Positions 50,248 through 58,672 of a stretch of DNA of 64,000 nt are shown in pieces (the first letter of the stretch is position 1; each line of letters begins with the position of its first letter). The translations under genes were made by a program, and so were the position numbers. Source of the stretch: Vineibacter terrae. Its GTDB lineage: Bacteria > Pseudomonadota > Alphaproteobacteria > Reyranellales > Reyranellaceae. The DNA is taken from contig NZ_VDUZ01000001.1 of assembly GCF_008039615.1 (NCBI RefSeq), forward strand, positions 180,834 through 244,833. The letters are read 5' to 3'. The notes under the pieces are model-generated. The model searched no databases and was not told the origin of the DNA. It was given only the letters and a program-made list of their open reading frames with translations.

Positions 50248-51705
50248 CTACACGAACACCACGTCGTGGCGCACGTCGAAGGCGGCGGCGACCGCCGCCA
50301 GGCGACGACCGGTGACGTCGCCGAGCAGGTTGCGCAGCGCCGTGGGCACCACCAGCTCGACCAGCTTGTCGGAACGGCGCAGCGCGATCTGCGTCAGCAG
50401 CCCGGGCGCGCCGCCCGAGAGGTTGTAGGCCAGGCGCAGCGCGGTTCCCAGGCGCCGCGCAAAGCGCTGGTCGTCGAGCCCGGTCACTGTCGTGGCCGTC
50501 GCCACGGCGCGGTCCTTGATATTGCTGTCGTAGCGCCACGCCATGGTCAGCGCCAGGGTGGCGCGCTCGCGATGGTCCATGCCCGGCGCCGGCAGCTGCA
50601 GCACCCGTTCGTAGGCCATCACCGCGCGATAGTCGGGATGGTCGTCCCAGCCGATGTCGCTGAGATGGCATGCCGCCAAGCGCAGGATGCGCTCGCTGGT
50701 GCTCTCGCCGGCGAAGATCGGCGTCAGCCAGTCGAAGATCTCGACCGGGGACAGGGTGAAGCGGCGCCAATGCGCCCCTTCGTCCTCCGCGAAGGCGATC
50801 AGCGGATGGCGCGCCTTCTCGGCCTCCGGCAGCTGCGAGTAGTAGAAGCCCTCGCGCAGGCCGAAGGCCGAGAACGCCACCTGCCGCGGCTTCAGCGCGC
50901 CGATCACGCGCTCCAGCGCCAGGGCCGCCAGCGGCAGGCTCTCCAGCCGCCGTTTCGAGACGCCGGTCATCTTCTCCAGCGACTTCAGGCTCTGCCCGGC
51001 GATGATCTGGGCCAGCTCGCGCACCGCCTCGGCCGGCGCCGTGTACTGGTGGATGATGTGCAGCGGATAGTCGGTCTTCTCCATGTACAGACGCGCGAAG
51101 GCGCGCCAGGCGCCGCCCACCGGATAGAATGTGCGGCCGCGGCACTGATCGAGCCAGCTCACGCCCGCGATCGCCTGCTCGACCGCACGCCGCGGGTCGC
51201 GGCCGGCGGTCAGCAGCCGCAACGGGCCGATGGGCAAGGTGGTCGATGGGCCCAGCCGGTCGCCGTTGAGGCTCACAAGCTCCAGGCTGCCACCGCCGAG
51301 GTCTCCCATCACCCCGTCGACGGCCGGAATGCCGCACATGACACCGAGGCCCGAGAGGCGCGCCTCCTCCTCGCCACTGATGATCCGGGTGGTGATGCCG
51401 GTGATCGCCCCGATCCGGCGCACGAAGTCGGCGCCGTCGCTGGCATCGCGCACGGCCGCCGTGGCCAGCAGGTCCAGCCGCGACACCTCCATGTTGCGTG
51501 CCAGCGCCGCGAAGCGCTCGATGTTGGCCAGCGCCATCTCCACGCCGGGCGCGTGCAGGCGCCCGGTCACGTCGAGCTCGCGCGCCAGTCCGCACAGCAC
51601 CTTTTCATTGAAGACGGGCAGCGGCGAGCGGTTGGCTCGCTCGTAGACGACCAGACGAATCGAGTTTGACCCGATGTCGATGATGGCGACGCGCCCGCTC
51701 TGCAT
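50248..51705 (-). CDS. Ppx/GppA family phosphatase
   Basis: A 485-residue exopolyphosphatase or guanosine pentaphosphate phosphatase. The ASKHA-fold motifs are AIIDIGSNSIRLVVYE at the N-terminus and MGDLGGGSLELVSL near residue 135. HIIHQYTAPAEAV lies mid-protein, with an HD-like helical C-terminal region. It would degrade polyphosphate or pppGpp. Polyphosphate kinase is encoded 4 kb away, so both arms of polyphosphate turnover flank the citrate synthase pair. Confidence 0.92.
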   Translation of the reverse strand: MQSGRVAIIDIGSNSIRLVVYERANRSPLPVFNEKVLCGLARELDVTGRLHAPGVEMALANIERFAALARNMEVSRLDLLATAAVRDASDGADFVRRIGAITGITTRIISGEEEARLSGLGVMCGIPAVDGVMGDLGGGSLELVSLNGDRLGPSTTLPIGPLRLLTAGRDPRRAVEQAIAGVSWLDQCRGRTFYPVGGAWRAFARLYMEKTDYPLHIIHQYTAPAEAVRELAQIIAGQSLKSLEKMTGVSKRRLESLPLAALALERVIGALKPRQVAFSAFGLREGFYYSQLPEAEKARHPLIAFAEDEGAHWRRFTLSPVEIFDWLTPIFAGESTSERILRLAACHLSDIGWDDHPDYRAVMAYERVLQLPAPGMDHRERATLALTMAWRYDSNIKDRAVATATTVTGLDDQRFARRLGTALRLAYNLSGGAPGLLTQIALRRSDKLVELVVPTALRNLLGDVTGRRLAAVAAAFDVRHDVVFV

Positions 51706-51763
51706 GGCGGGCGTTGAATACCCGAAAAACCCCGCCGATGGCAGCGGGAAAAACCGCCGCAGG

Positions 51764-51852
51764 CTCTTCCCTTCCCCGCTTGCGCGGAAGGTAGCCGAGT
51801 ACGGCTCTCCTCCGGCCCTTCGGGCCGCCTCCCCAACTTTCGTTGGGGAGGA
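51764..51852. repeat. Dispersed CTTCCCC palindromic repeat, copy 4 (shortened)
   Basis: An 89-base, internally deleted member. It keeps the left hairpin (with CTTGCGCGG in place of CTTGCGGGG), the GGCCCTTCGGGCC core and the right hairpin CCTCCCCAACTTTCGTTGGGGAGG. It lies between the Ppx/GppA gene and the citrate synthase on the same strand. Confidence 0.8.
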
Positions 51853-51870
51853 AATATTGTCACATCATTG

Positions 51871-52962
51871 TCATGCAGCCTGTTTCGGCACCGGGCCGAC
51901 ATAGCGCGACAGCGGCCGGATGATGCGCCCGCCCCGCTCCTGCTCGAAGACATGCGCGCACCAGCCGACGGCGCGCCCGACCCCGAACAGCGGCGTGAAC
52001 GCCGCCCGCGGGATGCCGACGGCCTCCAGCGCCAGAGCCGTGTAGAACTCGACGTTGGTATCCAGCCGCCGGCCCGGCTTCAGGCGCCGCAGCGTCGCCA
52101 GGGCCTGGCGCTCGACCTCGGCCGCGAAAGCCAGCCGGCCGGAGGACGGCCCCAGGTCGCGCACCACCTGCTTGAGCACATCGGCGCGCGGATCGCGCAC
52201 CTTGTAGATGCGGTGCCCGAAGCCCATCAGGCGGCTGCCATCGACCACGGCCTGCTCCAGCCACGGCCCGATATTGTCGATGGTGCCGATCTCGTCGAGC
52301 ATATCCAGCACCGGCCCCGGCGCGCCGCCGTGCAGCGGCCCCTTCAACGCGCACAGGCCGCCGATCACCGCCGAGACCAGGCCGGCGCGCGTCGAGGCGA
52401 TCACCCGCGCGGTGAAGGTCGAGGCGTTGAAGCCGTGATCGGCGACGGTCGCGAGATAGACGTCGAGCGCGCGCGCATGGGCCTGCGGCGCCGGCGCGCC
52501 GCGCAGCATGCGCAGCAGGTCGGCGGCGGTGCCCAGCGCCGGATCGGGCGCCACCGGCGCGTCACCCGCGCCATGGCGCAGCAGAGCCGCCAGGAATACC
52601 GGCAAGGCGCCGCAGACCCTGACATGCGCCGGTAGCCGATCCTCGTCCGGCAGCAGCGCCAGCCCGACCCGCAGCGCCTCGATCGGCGTCAGCCTGCCGG
52701 CGACCGACAGCAGCCCCGGCACCAGGGCGAATGCCGCCTGCCGCGCCGCTCCCAGGTCCCGGCGCACCGCCGCGACGTCGCCGCCATCGGCGGTGAACCC
52801 GTCCCACAGCAGGGCGGCCACGTCCTCCAGGCCGCCATGGCGGACAAGATCCTCGATCATCGCGCCGCGCACGATCAGCGTGCCGGCCTCGCCGTCGACA
52901 TGGCTGAGCACGGTCTCACCCGCCATCACGCCATCGAGACCATCATTGTGTCCGATCTTCAT
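51871..52962 (-). CDS. Citrate synthase / methylcitrate synthase homologue
   Basis: A 363-residue enzyme that would condense acetyl- or propionyl-CoA with oxaloacetate. Catalytic His211 (KGPLHGGAP) and His250 (GFGHRIYKVRDPRA) are present. The usual third residue Asp is Glu305 here (NVEFY). GRAVGWCAHVFEQ near the C-terminus is typical. A strong GAGGAGG precedes the ATG. It is divergent from an HTH/citrate-synthase fusion. It is shorter than the roughly 430-residue GltA of the main cycle, so it may be a secondary enzyme. Confidence 0.9.
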   Translation of the reverse strand: MKIGHNDGLDGVMAGETVLSHVDGEAGTLIVRGAMIEDLVRHGGLEDVAALLWDGFTADGGDVAAVRRDLGAARQAAFALVPGLLSVAGRLTPIEALRVGLALLPDEDRLPAHVRVCGALPVFLAALLRHGAGDAPVAPDPALGTAADLLRMLRGAPAPQAHARALDVYLATVADHGFNASTFTARVIASTRAGLVSAVIGGLCALKGPLHGGAPGPVLDMLDEIGTIDNIGPWLEQAVVDGSRLMGFGHRIYKVRDPRADVLKQVVRDLGPSSGRLAFAAEVERQALATLRRLKPGRRLDTNVEFYTALALEAVGIPRAAFTPLFGVGRAVGWCAHVFEQERGGRIIRPLSRYVGPVPKQAA

Positions 52963-53000
52963 CGCGCCCTCCTCGGTTGCCGCATGCAGATCGAGACATG

Positions 53001-53051
53001 ATATTGGTCAATATACTTGTCAATTTTGAATAGATTGATCAATATATTGAT
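53001..53051. promoter_or_regulatory. Operator region between the two citrate synthase genes
   Basis: In an AT-rich 89-base gap, TTGGTCAATATA (53004-53015) and TTGATCAATATA (53035-53046) form a direct repeat with one mismatch, 31 bases apart (about three helical turns). The second lies within the perfect palindrome ATCAATATATTGAT at 53038-53051, which ends at the base before the fusion's ATG. ATATTGGTCAATAT at 53001-53014 is a near-palindrome. TTGACA (minus strand, 53019-53024) could serve as a -35 box for the enzyme gene. Confidence 0.65.
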
Positions 53052-54311
53052 ATGCTAGATCAAGCTTCACTGACGGCGGCCGAAGCTGCTTCCGCGTTGG
53101 GCATCAATCGCCAGACGCTGTACGCCTATGTCAGCCGCGGCCTCATCCGTTCCGAGGAGGGTGCCGGCCGGGGCCGCCGCTACCGCGCCGAGGACATCCG
53201 GCAGCTGGCCGAGCGCAAGGCGCGCGGCCGCGGCGCCGAGGCGGTGGCCGGCCAGGCGCTGCATTTCGGCACGCCGGTGCTCGACTCCAGCCTCACGCTG
53301 ATCGAGGCCGACCGACTACTCTATCGCGGCCAGGACGCCTGCCGGCTGGCCGAGCATGCCAGCCTGGAGCACGTGGCGCGGCTGCTGTGGGACGTGCCTG
53401 CCGATCCCTTCGCCGCCGCCGAGAGCCTGCCGGTGATCGGCTCGGCACTGCGCGCCATCTGGCCCGGCGCCGCGTCCTTCCCGCCGATCGACCGGTGCCT
53501 GGCGATGCTGCCGGTGGCGGCGGCCAGCGACACACGCGCCTTCGCCCGCGATCCCGCCGCCACGGCCGCGACCGGGGCCCGGCTGGTGCGGCTGCTGGCC
53601 GGCGCCATATCGGGCCGGCCCTCCACCGCGGCCCCGGTCCACCGGCAGCTCGCCGAGGCCTGGGGGCTGGACGAGCACGGCGCCGATCTGGCGCGCGCCG
53701 CCTTGGTGCTGAGCGCCGACCATGAGCTCAACGCCTCGACCTTTGCCGTGCGCATCGCGGCGTCGACCGGCGTCACGCCCTGGGGCGCGGTGATCGCGGG
53801 CCTGGCGGTGCTGCAGGGCCCCTATCACGGCGGCATGACACGCCGCGTCAGCGAGCTGTTCAGCAGCCTGCACGATGCCCCCGACCTCGACGCGGCGCTG
53901 GTCGAGCGCGTGCAAAGCGGCGCACGGGTGGCCGGCTTCGGCCACCGCCTCTACCCCGCGGGCGACCTGCGGGCGCGTTTCCTGCTGCAGCGCCTCTATC
54001 ACCGCGTCGGCGATCGCGCCGAGACCCGGCTGGTGCGGCGCATGGTCGAGGCCGGTGCCCGCGTGCTGGGCGAGCCGCCCACGATCGACGTGGCGCTGGT
54101 GGCGATCGAGCGTGCATGCGCCCTGCCCAAGGGCGCCGCGCTGGCCCTCTTCCTGCTGGGCCGTTCGGTAGGCTGGATCGCGCATCTGCTGGAGCAGCGC
54201 GCCAGCACCGACATCATCCGCCCGCGCGCCCGCTACGTCGGAAAGCTGCCGGATGCCCAAATGGGAGCGCCGGCATCCTTGCCGGCACCGGCGCGAAGCG
54301 CCGGATCATGA
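53052..54311 (+). CDS. MerR-like helix-turn-helix fused to a citrate synthase domain
   Basis: A 419-residue protein. Residues 7-60 form a MerR/excisionase-type DNA-binding domain (LTAAEAASALGINRQTLYAY, then GRGRRYRAEDIRQL). Residues about 75-405 are a citrate synthase domain with all three catalytic positions kept: His259 (QGPYHGGM), His298 (GFGHRLY) and Asp346 (PTIDVAL). RSVGWIAHLLEQ matches the partner gene. There is no Shine-Dalgarno; a palindrome abuts the ATG. The last 16 codons come from a dispersed repeat. It may be a metabolite-sensing regulator, an enzyme, or both; similar fusions exist in genomes, but I know of no described function. Confidence 0.88.
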   Translation: MLDQASLTAAEAASALGINRQTLYAYVSRGLIRSEEGAGRGRRYRAEDIRQLAERKARGRGAEAVAGQALHFGTPVLDSSLTLIEADRLLYRGQDACRLAEHASLEHVARLLWDVPADPFAAAESLPVIGSALRAIWPGAASFPPIDRCLAMLPVAAASDTRAFARDPAATAATGARLVRLLAGAISGRPSTAAPVHRQLAEAWGLDEHGADLARAALVLSADHELNASTFAVRIAASTGVTPWGAVIAGLAVLQGPYHGGMTRRVSELFSSLHDAPDLDAALVERVQSGARVAGFGHRLYPAGDLRARFLLQRLYHRVGDRAETRLVRRMVEAGARVLGEPPTIDVALVAIERACALPKGAALALFLLGRSVGWIAHLLEQRASTDIIRPRARYVGKLPDAQMGAPASLPAPARSAGS

Positions 54312-54335
54312 GCCGGCAAGGATGCCGGCGCTCCC
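54263..54335. repeat. Perfect 24-base inverted repeat invading a gene end
   Basis: Arms at 54263-54286 (GGGAGCGCCGGCATCCTTGC and four more bases) and 54312-54335 are exact complements. The loop holds an inner CCGGCGC-GAA-GCGCCGG hairpin and the TGA of the citrate-synthase fusion. The loop ACCGGCGC...GCGCCGGATCATGAGC recurs, reversed, at 62815-62839. It separates convergent genes and could terminate both. Confidence 0.9.
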
Positions 54336-54338
54336 ACT

Positions 54339-56582
54339 TCAAGCCTCGTCGAGGACGAGGCGCGGCACCGCGCCTGATGCAGCCTTGAGCGCGCTGCCGC
54401 GGCCGGAGAGCGACGGGTTGGTCATGAAATAGGTATGGGCGCTGAAGGCGTCGGCCGGCGCGACGCGGCGGGTGTAGCGCCCGTCAGAGGCCAGATCCCA
54501 GGACTGCGCCTCGTCCTTCAGGTTGGCGACCATGATCTGCTCGAGGATCTGCTGGTGCACGGTCGCGTTCTCGATCGGGATCAGGACCTCGACCCGGCGG
54601 TCGAGGTTGCGCGGCATCCAGTCGGCCGACGAGATGAAAACGCTGGCATGCCGCGACGGCAGCCGATAGCCGTTGCCGAAGCACACGATGCGGCAATGCT
54701 CCAGGAAGCGCCCGATGATGCTCTTGACGCGGATGTTGTCACTCAGGCCGGAGACGCCCGGCCGCAGGCAGCAGATGCCGCGCACCACGAGGTCGATCTG
54801 CACGCCGGCCTGCGAGGCGCGATAGAGCGCGTCGATGATCCCGGGATCGACCAGCGAGTTCATCTTGGCCCACAGCGCCGCCGGCTTGCCGGCCCGGGCC
54901 AGGTCGATCTCGCGCTCGATCAGGCGCACCAGCTTGTCGCGCAGCATCACCGGCGAGACCGCGATCTTCTCCATCCGCTCGGGCTGGGCATAGCCGGTCA
55001 TGAAGTTGAACAGCCGCGCCGCGTCGCGGCCCATCGCCGGATCGCAGGTGAAGAACGACACATCGGTGTAGATGCGTGCCGTCACGGGGTGATAGTTGCC
55101 GGTGCCGAAATGCACGTAGGTGCGCGTGCCGCCGCCTTCGCGGCGCACCACCATCGAGACCTTGGCGTGGGTCTTCAGGTCGATGAAGCCGTAGACCACC
55201 TGCACGCCGGCGCGCTCCATGTCCTGGGCCCAGCGGATGTTGGCCTCCTCGTCGAAGCGGGCTTTCAGCTCGACCAGGGCGGTGACCGTCTTGCCGGCCT
55301 CGGCCGCCTCGATCAGCGCCTTGACGATCGGCGAGTCCTTGCTGGTGCGGTACAGCGTCTGCTTGATGGCGATCACGGCCGGATCGCGCGTCGCCTGGCG
55401 CAGGAACTGCACCACCACGTCGAAGCTTTCGTACGGATGGTGCACGACGATGTCCTTGGCGCGGATCGCGGCGAAGGAATCGCCACCGAAGTCGCGGATG
55501 CGCTCGGGGAAACGCGGCTCGTAGGGCCGGAACTTGAGGTCGGGCCGGTCATCGACGATCAGCGCCGACACGTCGCCGATGTTGAGGATGCGGTCGAGCT
55601 CGAACACGTCGACGGCGCCGCCGGTGAGCTCGAGCTGGTCGAACAGGAAGGCGCGCAGCGCCTCCGGCATGTCCGAGTTGACCGAGATCGACACCACCTC
55701 GCCGCGTCGCCGGCGCTTGAGCGCCGACTGGTAGATCTGCACCAGATCCTCGGCCTCCTCGGCGATCTCCACCTCGCTGTCGCGGATGACGCGGAAGCGG
55801 CCGCGATGGACCACGGCATGGCCCGGAAACAGGCGGTCGAGGAAAAGCTGGATCAGCTCCTCCAGCGGCAGGAAGCGGATCGAGGGTCCGGGCAGGCGCA
55901 CGAAGCGGTCGATCTGCGGCGGCAGCGGCAGCAGCGCCATCAGGATGCGCTTGCCCTGCACCCGGCGCAGCTGGAGGATCTCGCAGAAGCCGAGGTTCTG
56001 GATGAACGGGAACGGATGCGCCGGGTCGACGGCCAGCGGCGTCAGCACCGGAAAGACGTGCTCGGTAAAATAGTCGCTGAGCCAGGCGCGCTCGCTCTCG
56101 GTGATCTCGCTGTCGTCGAGCACGGCGATATCGTGCCGACGCAGTTCCTGGCGCAGCGCATCCCAGACGTTCTGCTGCGTGTGCATCAATTCGGTGGCGG
56201 CCGCACGGATCGCGGCGAGTTGCCCGGCTGGCGTCAGCCCATCATCCGATAACAGGTTGGCGCGGGTCGGCAGCATGTCGCGCAGACCCGCGACGCGCAC
56301 CATGTAGAACTCGTCGAGGTTGTTGGCCGAGATCGACAGGAAGCGCACACGCTCCAGCAGCGGATGCCGCGGGTTGCTGGCCTCCTCCAGCACGCGTGTG
56401 TTGAACGCCAGCCATGACAGCTCGCGATTGATGAAGCGGGCCGGTGTGTCGGCGATGGGCGGCGCAGCTGGGACCACCGCGATGGCGCTGTCCTTTGAAA
56501 CCACCTCGACCGCCTGTGACACTGGCGCGTTCACCCTGACCTCGCTTTCACCGCTGTGACCGCGGCGCTTCCGACCGGGCAT
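54339..56582 (-). CDS. ppk1: Polyphosphate kinase 1
   Basis: Makes inorganic polyphosphate reversibly from ATP at the inner membrane. The 747-residue protein has the PPK1 N-terminal domain ([20 protein letters not shown]). Catalytic phospholipase-D-like domains contain [11 protein letters not shown] (autophosphorylated-His region) and [39 protein letters not shown] lies near the C-terminus. The first 45 residues are non-conserved, so a later start is possible. The C-terminus lies just beyond a dispersed repeat. Confidence 0.95.
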   Translation of the reverse strand: MPGRKRRGHSGESEVRVNAPVSQAVEVVSKDSAIAVVPAAPPIADTPARFINRELSWLAFNTRVLEEASNPRHPLLERVRFLSISANNLDEFYMVRVAGLRDMLPTRANLLSDDGLTPAGQLAAIRAAATELMHTQQNVWDALRQELRRHDIAVLDDSEITESERAWLSDYFTEHVFPVLTPLAVDPAHPFPFIQNLGFCEILQLRRVQGKRILMALLPLPPQIDRFVRLPGPSIRFLPLEELIQLFLDRLFPGHAVVHRGRFRVIRDSEVEIAEEAEDLVQIYQSALKRRRRGEVVSISVNSDMPEALRAFLFDQLELTGGAVDVFELDRILNIGDVSALIVDDRPDLKFRPYEPRFPERIRDFGGDSFAAIRAKDIVVHHPYESFDVVVQFLRQATRDPAVIAIKQTLYRTSKDSPIVKALIEAAEAGKTVTALVELKARFDEEANIRWAQDMERAGVQVVYGFIDLKTHAKVSMVVRREGGGTRTYVHFGTGNYHPVTARIYTDVSFFTCDPAMGRDAARLFNFMTGYAQPERMEKIAVSPVMLRDKLVRLIEREIDLARAGKPAALWAKMNSLVDPGIIDALYRASQAGVQIDLVVRGICCLRPGVSGLSDNIRVKSIIGRFLEHCRIVCFGNGYRLPSRHASVFISSADWMPRNLDRRVEVLIPIENATVHQQILEQIMVANLKDEAQSWDLASDGRYTRRVAPADAFSAHTYFMTNPSLSGRGSALKAASGAVPRLVLDEA

Positions 56583-56726
56583 AGTAGCCCCTCCGGGATG
56601 GCAAAGTCATGACACCACGATTACAGGTCTTGGAATCTGCCCTGACGTGCAGGAATGCAGCCATGACAGTTCGCCGGCGCCGAAGCTGCTGTATGCTGCA
56701 CCCAACAGAGAGGCCAGATCCGAACG

Positions 56727-57254
56727 ATGAAAGAATTGGTGCTGATGCGGCATGCCAAGGCCGTCCCCCACACCGTGGCGCAAGGCGATCACGGCCGGCC
56801 GTTGAACGGGCGTGGCCACCGGGCCGCTTCCCTTGTCGCGCTCGAGCTGCGCCGGCGCGGCCTGCGCCCGGACCTGATCCTGTGCTCGCCGGCGCGCCGC
56901 ACGCGCGAGACCCTGGACCACGTGCTGGATGCGTATCCGTCGCCGCCGCCCACGCGGCTGGAGCCCGAGCTCTACCTGGCCGAGGCCGAGCGCCTTGTCG
57001 ATCGCTTCCGCCAGCTCGAGGCGGATGTCGGCTCGGCGCTGTTGATCGGCCACAACGAGGGGCTGGCCGAGGCCGCGATCCTGCTGGCCACGGCCGGCGA
57101 GCCGACGGCGCTGGCCTCGATGCGCGCCAAGTTCCCGACCGGTGCGGTGGCGTGGCTGCGCCTGCCCGTCGACGACTGGGCAGAGATCGGCGGCCGCAGC
57201 CGCGGCGAGCTCGTTGCCTTCATCCGGCCCCGCGATCTCGGGACCGAGGTGTGA
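56727..57254 (+). CDS. Histidine phosphatase family protein (SixA-like)
   Basis: A 175-residue phosphohistidine phosphatase homologue. The RHG motif is at the start (ELVLMRHAKAVPH). SPARRTRETLDHVL, ALLIGHNEGL (second catalytic His) and the Glu region LEPELYLAEAERL are visible. SixA acts on His-containing phosphotransfer proteins in other bacteria. Its stop overlaps the GTG of the SDR gene (GTGA), so the two are co-translated. Confidence 0.92.
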   Translation: MKELVLMRHAKAVPHTVAQGDHGRPLNGRGHRAASLVALELRRRGLRPDLILCSPARRTRETLDHVLDAYPSPPPTRLEPELYLAEAERLVDRFRQLEADVGSALLIGHNEGLAEAAILLATAGEPTALASMRAKFPTGAVAWLRLPVDDWAEIGGRSRGELVAFIRPRDLGTEV

Positions 57255-57997
57255 CACCATTCCGCTCGATCGTGATCACCGGTGCGTCCAGCGGCATCGG
57301 TGCGGCGCTGGCGCGCGACTATGCCGGCCAGGACACGCGCCTGGCGCTGGTCGGCCGTGACGGCTCGCGTCTGGACGCCGTCGCCGATGCCTGCCGCGCC
57401 CGCGGCGCCGAGGTCGAGGCCGCGACCATCGACATCACCGAGCGCCAGCAGCTCCAAGCCTGGCTGCTGGCGCAGGACGCCGCCCGCCCCATCGATCTCG
57501 TGGTCGCCAATGCCGGCGTGGCGCTGGAGAAAGGCCGTGACATCGGCGATGGCGAGGCGATGCGGCGCACTTTCGCCGTCAATGTCGACGGCACGCTCAA
57601 CACCATCCTGCCGCTGCTGCCGGCGATGCGATCGCGCCGCCGCGGCCAGGTCGGCATCGTGAGCTCGCTGGCAGGCTTTATCGGCTTGCCGCGCGCCGCC
57701 GGCTACAACGCCAGCAAGGCCGCCGGCCGCGTGCTGGCCGAAAGCCTGCGCATCCAGCTCAAGGCCGACGGCGTCGGCGTCAGCGCCATCTGCCCTGGCT
57801 TCGTCGAAAGCCGCATCACGGGCGACAATGACTTCCCCATGCCGTTCCTGATGACCGCCGAGCGCGCATCGGCGATCATCCGCCGAGGGCTGGGACGCAA
57901 CCATGCGCGCATTGCCTTTCCATGGCCGACGAAGGCCGCCGTGTGGCTGGCCATGGTGCTGCCGGGCGGCCTGACGTCGCGCCTGCTCGGCGGATAG
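57251..57997 (+). CDS. SDR family NAD(P)-dependent oxidoreductase
   Basis: A 248-residue short-chain dehydrogenase with ITGASSGIGAALARDYAG, VVANAGVALEKG, catalytic Ser in IVSSLAGFIG, and YNASKAAGRVLAESLR. The C-terminal segment FPWPTKAAVWLAMVLP is hydrophobic and may touch the membrane. The GTG start at 57251 overlaps the SixA-like stop. The substrate is unknown. Confidence 0.9.
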   Translation: MTPFRSIVITGASSGIGAALARDYAGQDTRLALVGRDGSRLDAVADACRARGAEVEAATIDITERQQLQAWLLAQDAARPIDLVVANAGVALEKGRDIGDGEAMRRTFAVNVDGTLNTILPLLPAMRSRRRGQVGIVSSLAGFIGLPRAAGYNASKAAGRVLAESLRIQLKADGVGVSAICPGFVESRITGDNDFPMPFLMTAERASAIIRRGLGRNHARIAFPWPTKAAVWLAMVLPGGLTSRLLGG

Positions 57998-58020
57998 CCC
58001 CACAGGCACCGCCGCACGAC

Positions 58021-58629
58021 TCAGGCTCTGAAGGCGTCGGCCGCCGCCAGCAGGCGTGCCAGCGTGGTCCACAGACACAGGGCGGCGAAGACCCCGGCCA
58101 GCCAGGGAAACGCATCAGGCCACAGGCACATGGCGATGTAGAACAGCACGGTCTCCGTGCCCTCGACGATGCCGGTGCTGTAGTAGATCGTCTTGCGGCC
58201 ATGCGTCGTGGTCGCCTCGCCGCGCTTGGCGGCAACGGCAGCCCAGGCCAGGAAGGACGTGCTGGTGCCCATGAAGCCGGTGAGCAGCAGCGCCGCCCAG
58301 ACTGCGTTCTGCGGATCAGCAAGGCCAAACCCCAGGACCGTGACGGCGTAGAACACCATGTCGGCGACGATGTCGAAGTAGCCACCGAAATCGGTGAGCG
58401 CGGTCCGCCGCGCCACGGCACCGTCGAGGCCATCAAGCAGGCGGTTGGCCAGGATCACAACCAGCGCCGCGTCATAGTCCTGCGCTGCCAGCAGCGGCGG
58501 GACGAGCAGGCCGACCACCAGGCCCAGGCCGGTCAGCATGTTGGCGCCCACGCGCCGCTGCGCCAGCCAGGCGCCCGCCCGGTCGAGCGGCGGATCGATG
58601 AGACGGCGGACGAACGGGTCCAGCATCAC
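58021..58629 (-). CDS. CDP-alcohol phosphatidyltransferase family protein
   Basis: An integral membrane enzyme of 202 residues with about five to six hydrophobic helices. The catalytic motif DGLDGAVARR...GGYFDIVAD fits the DGx2ARx8Gx3Dx3D consensus. It would transfer a phosphatidyl group from CDP-diacylglycerol to an alcohol. It lies directly after pssA but is a different subfamily, so it may make another phospholipid. It is convergent with the SDR gene. Confidence 0.9.
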   Translation of the reverse strand: MMLDPFVRRLIDPPLDRAGAWLAQRRVGANMLTGLGLVVGLLVPPLLAAQDYDAALVVILANRLLDGLDGAVARRTALTDFGGYFDIVADMVFYAVTVLGFGLADPQNAVWAALLLTGFMGTSTSFLAWAAVAAKRGEATTTHGRKTIYYSTGIVEGTETVLFYIAMCLWPDAFPWLAGVFAALCLWTTLARLLAAADAFRA

Positions 58630-58672
58630 GCGCTTCTCCCCAACGCTGCGGGGAGGACGATATCACCGCACC

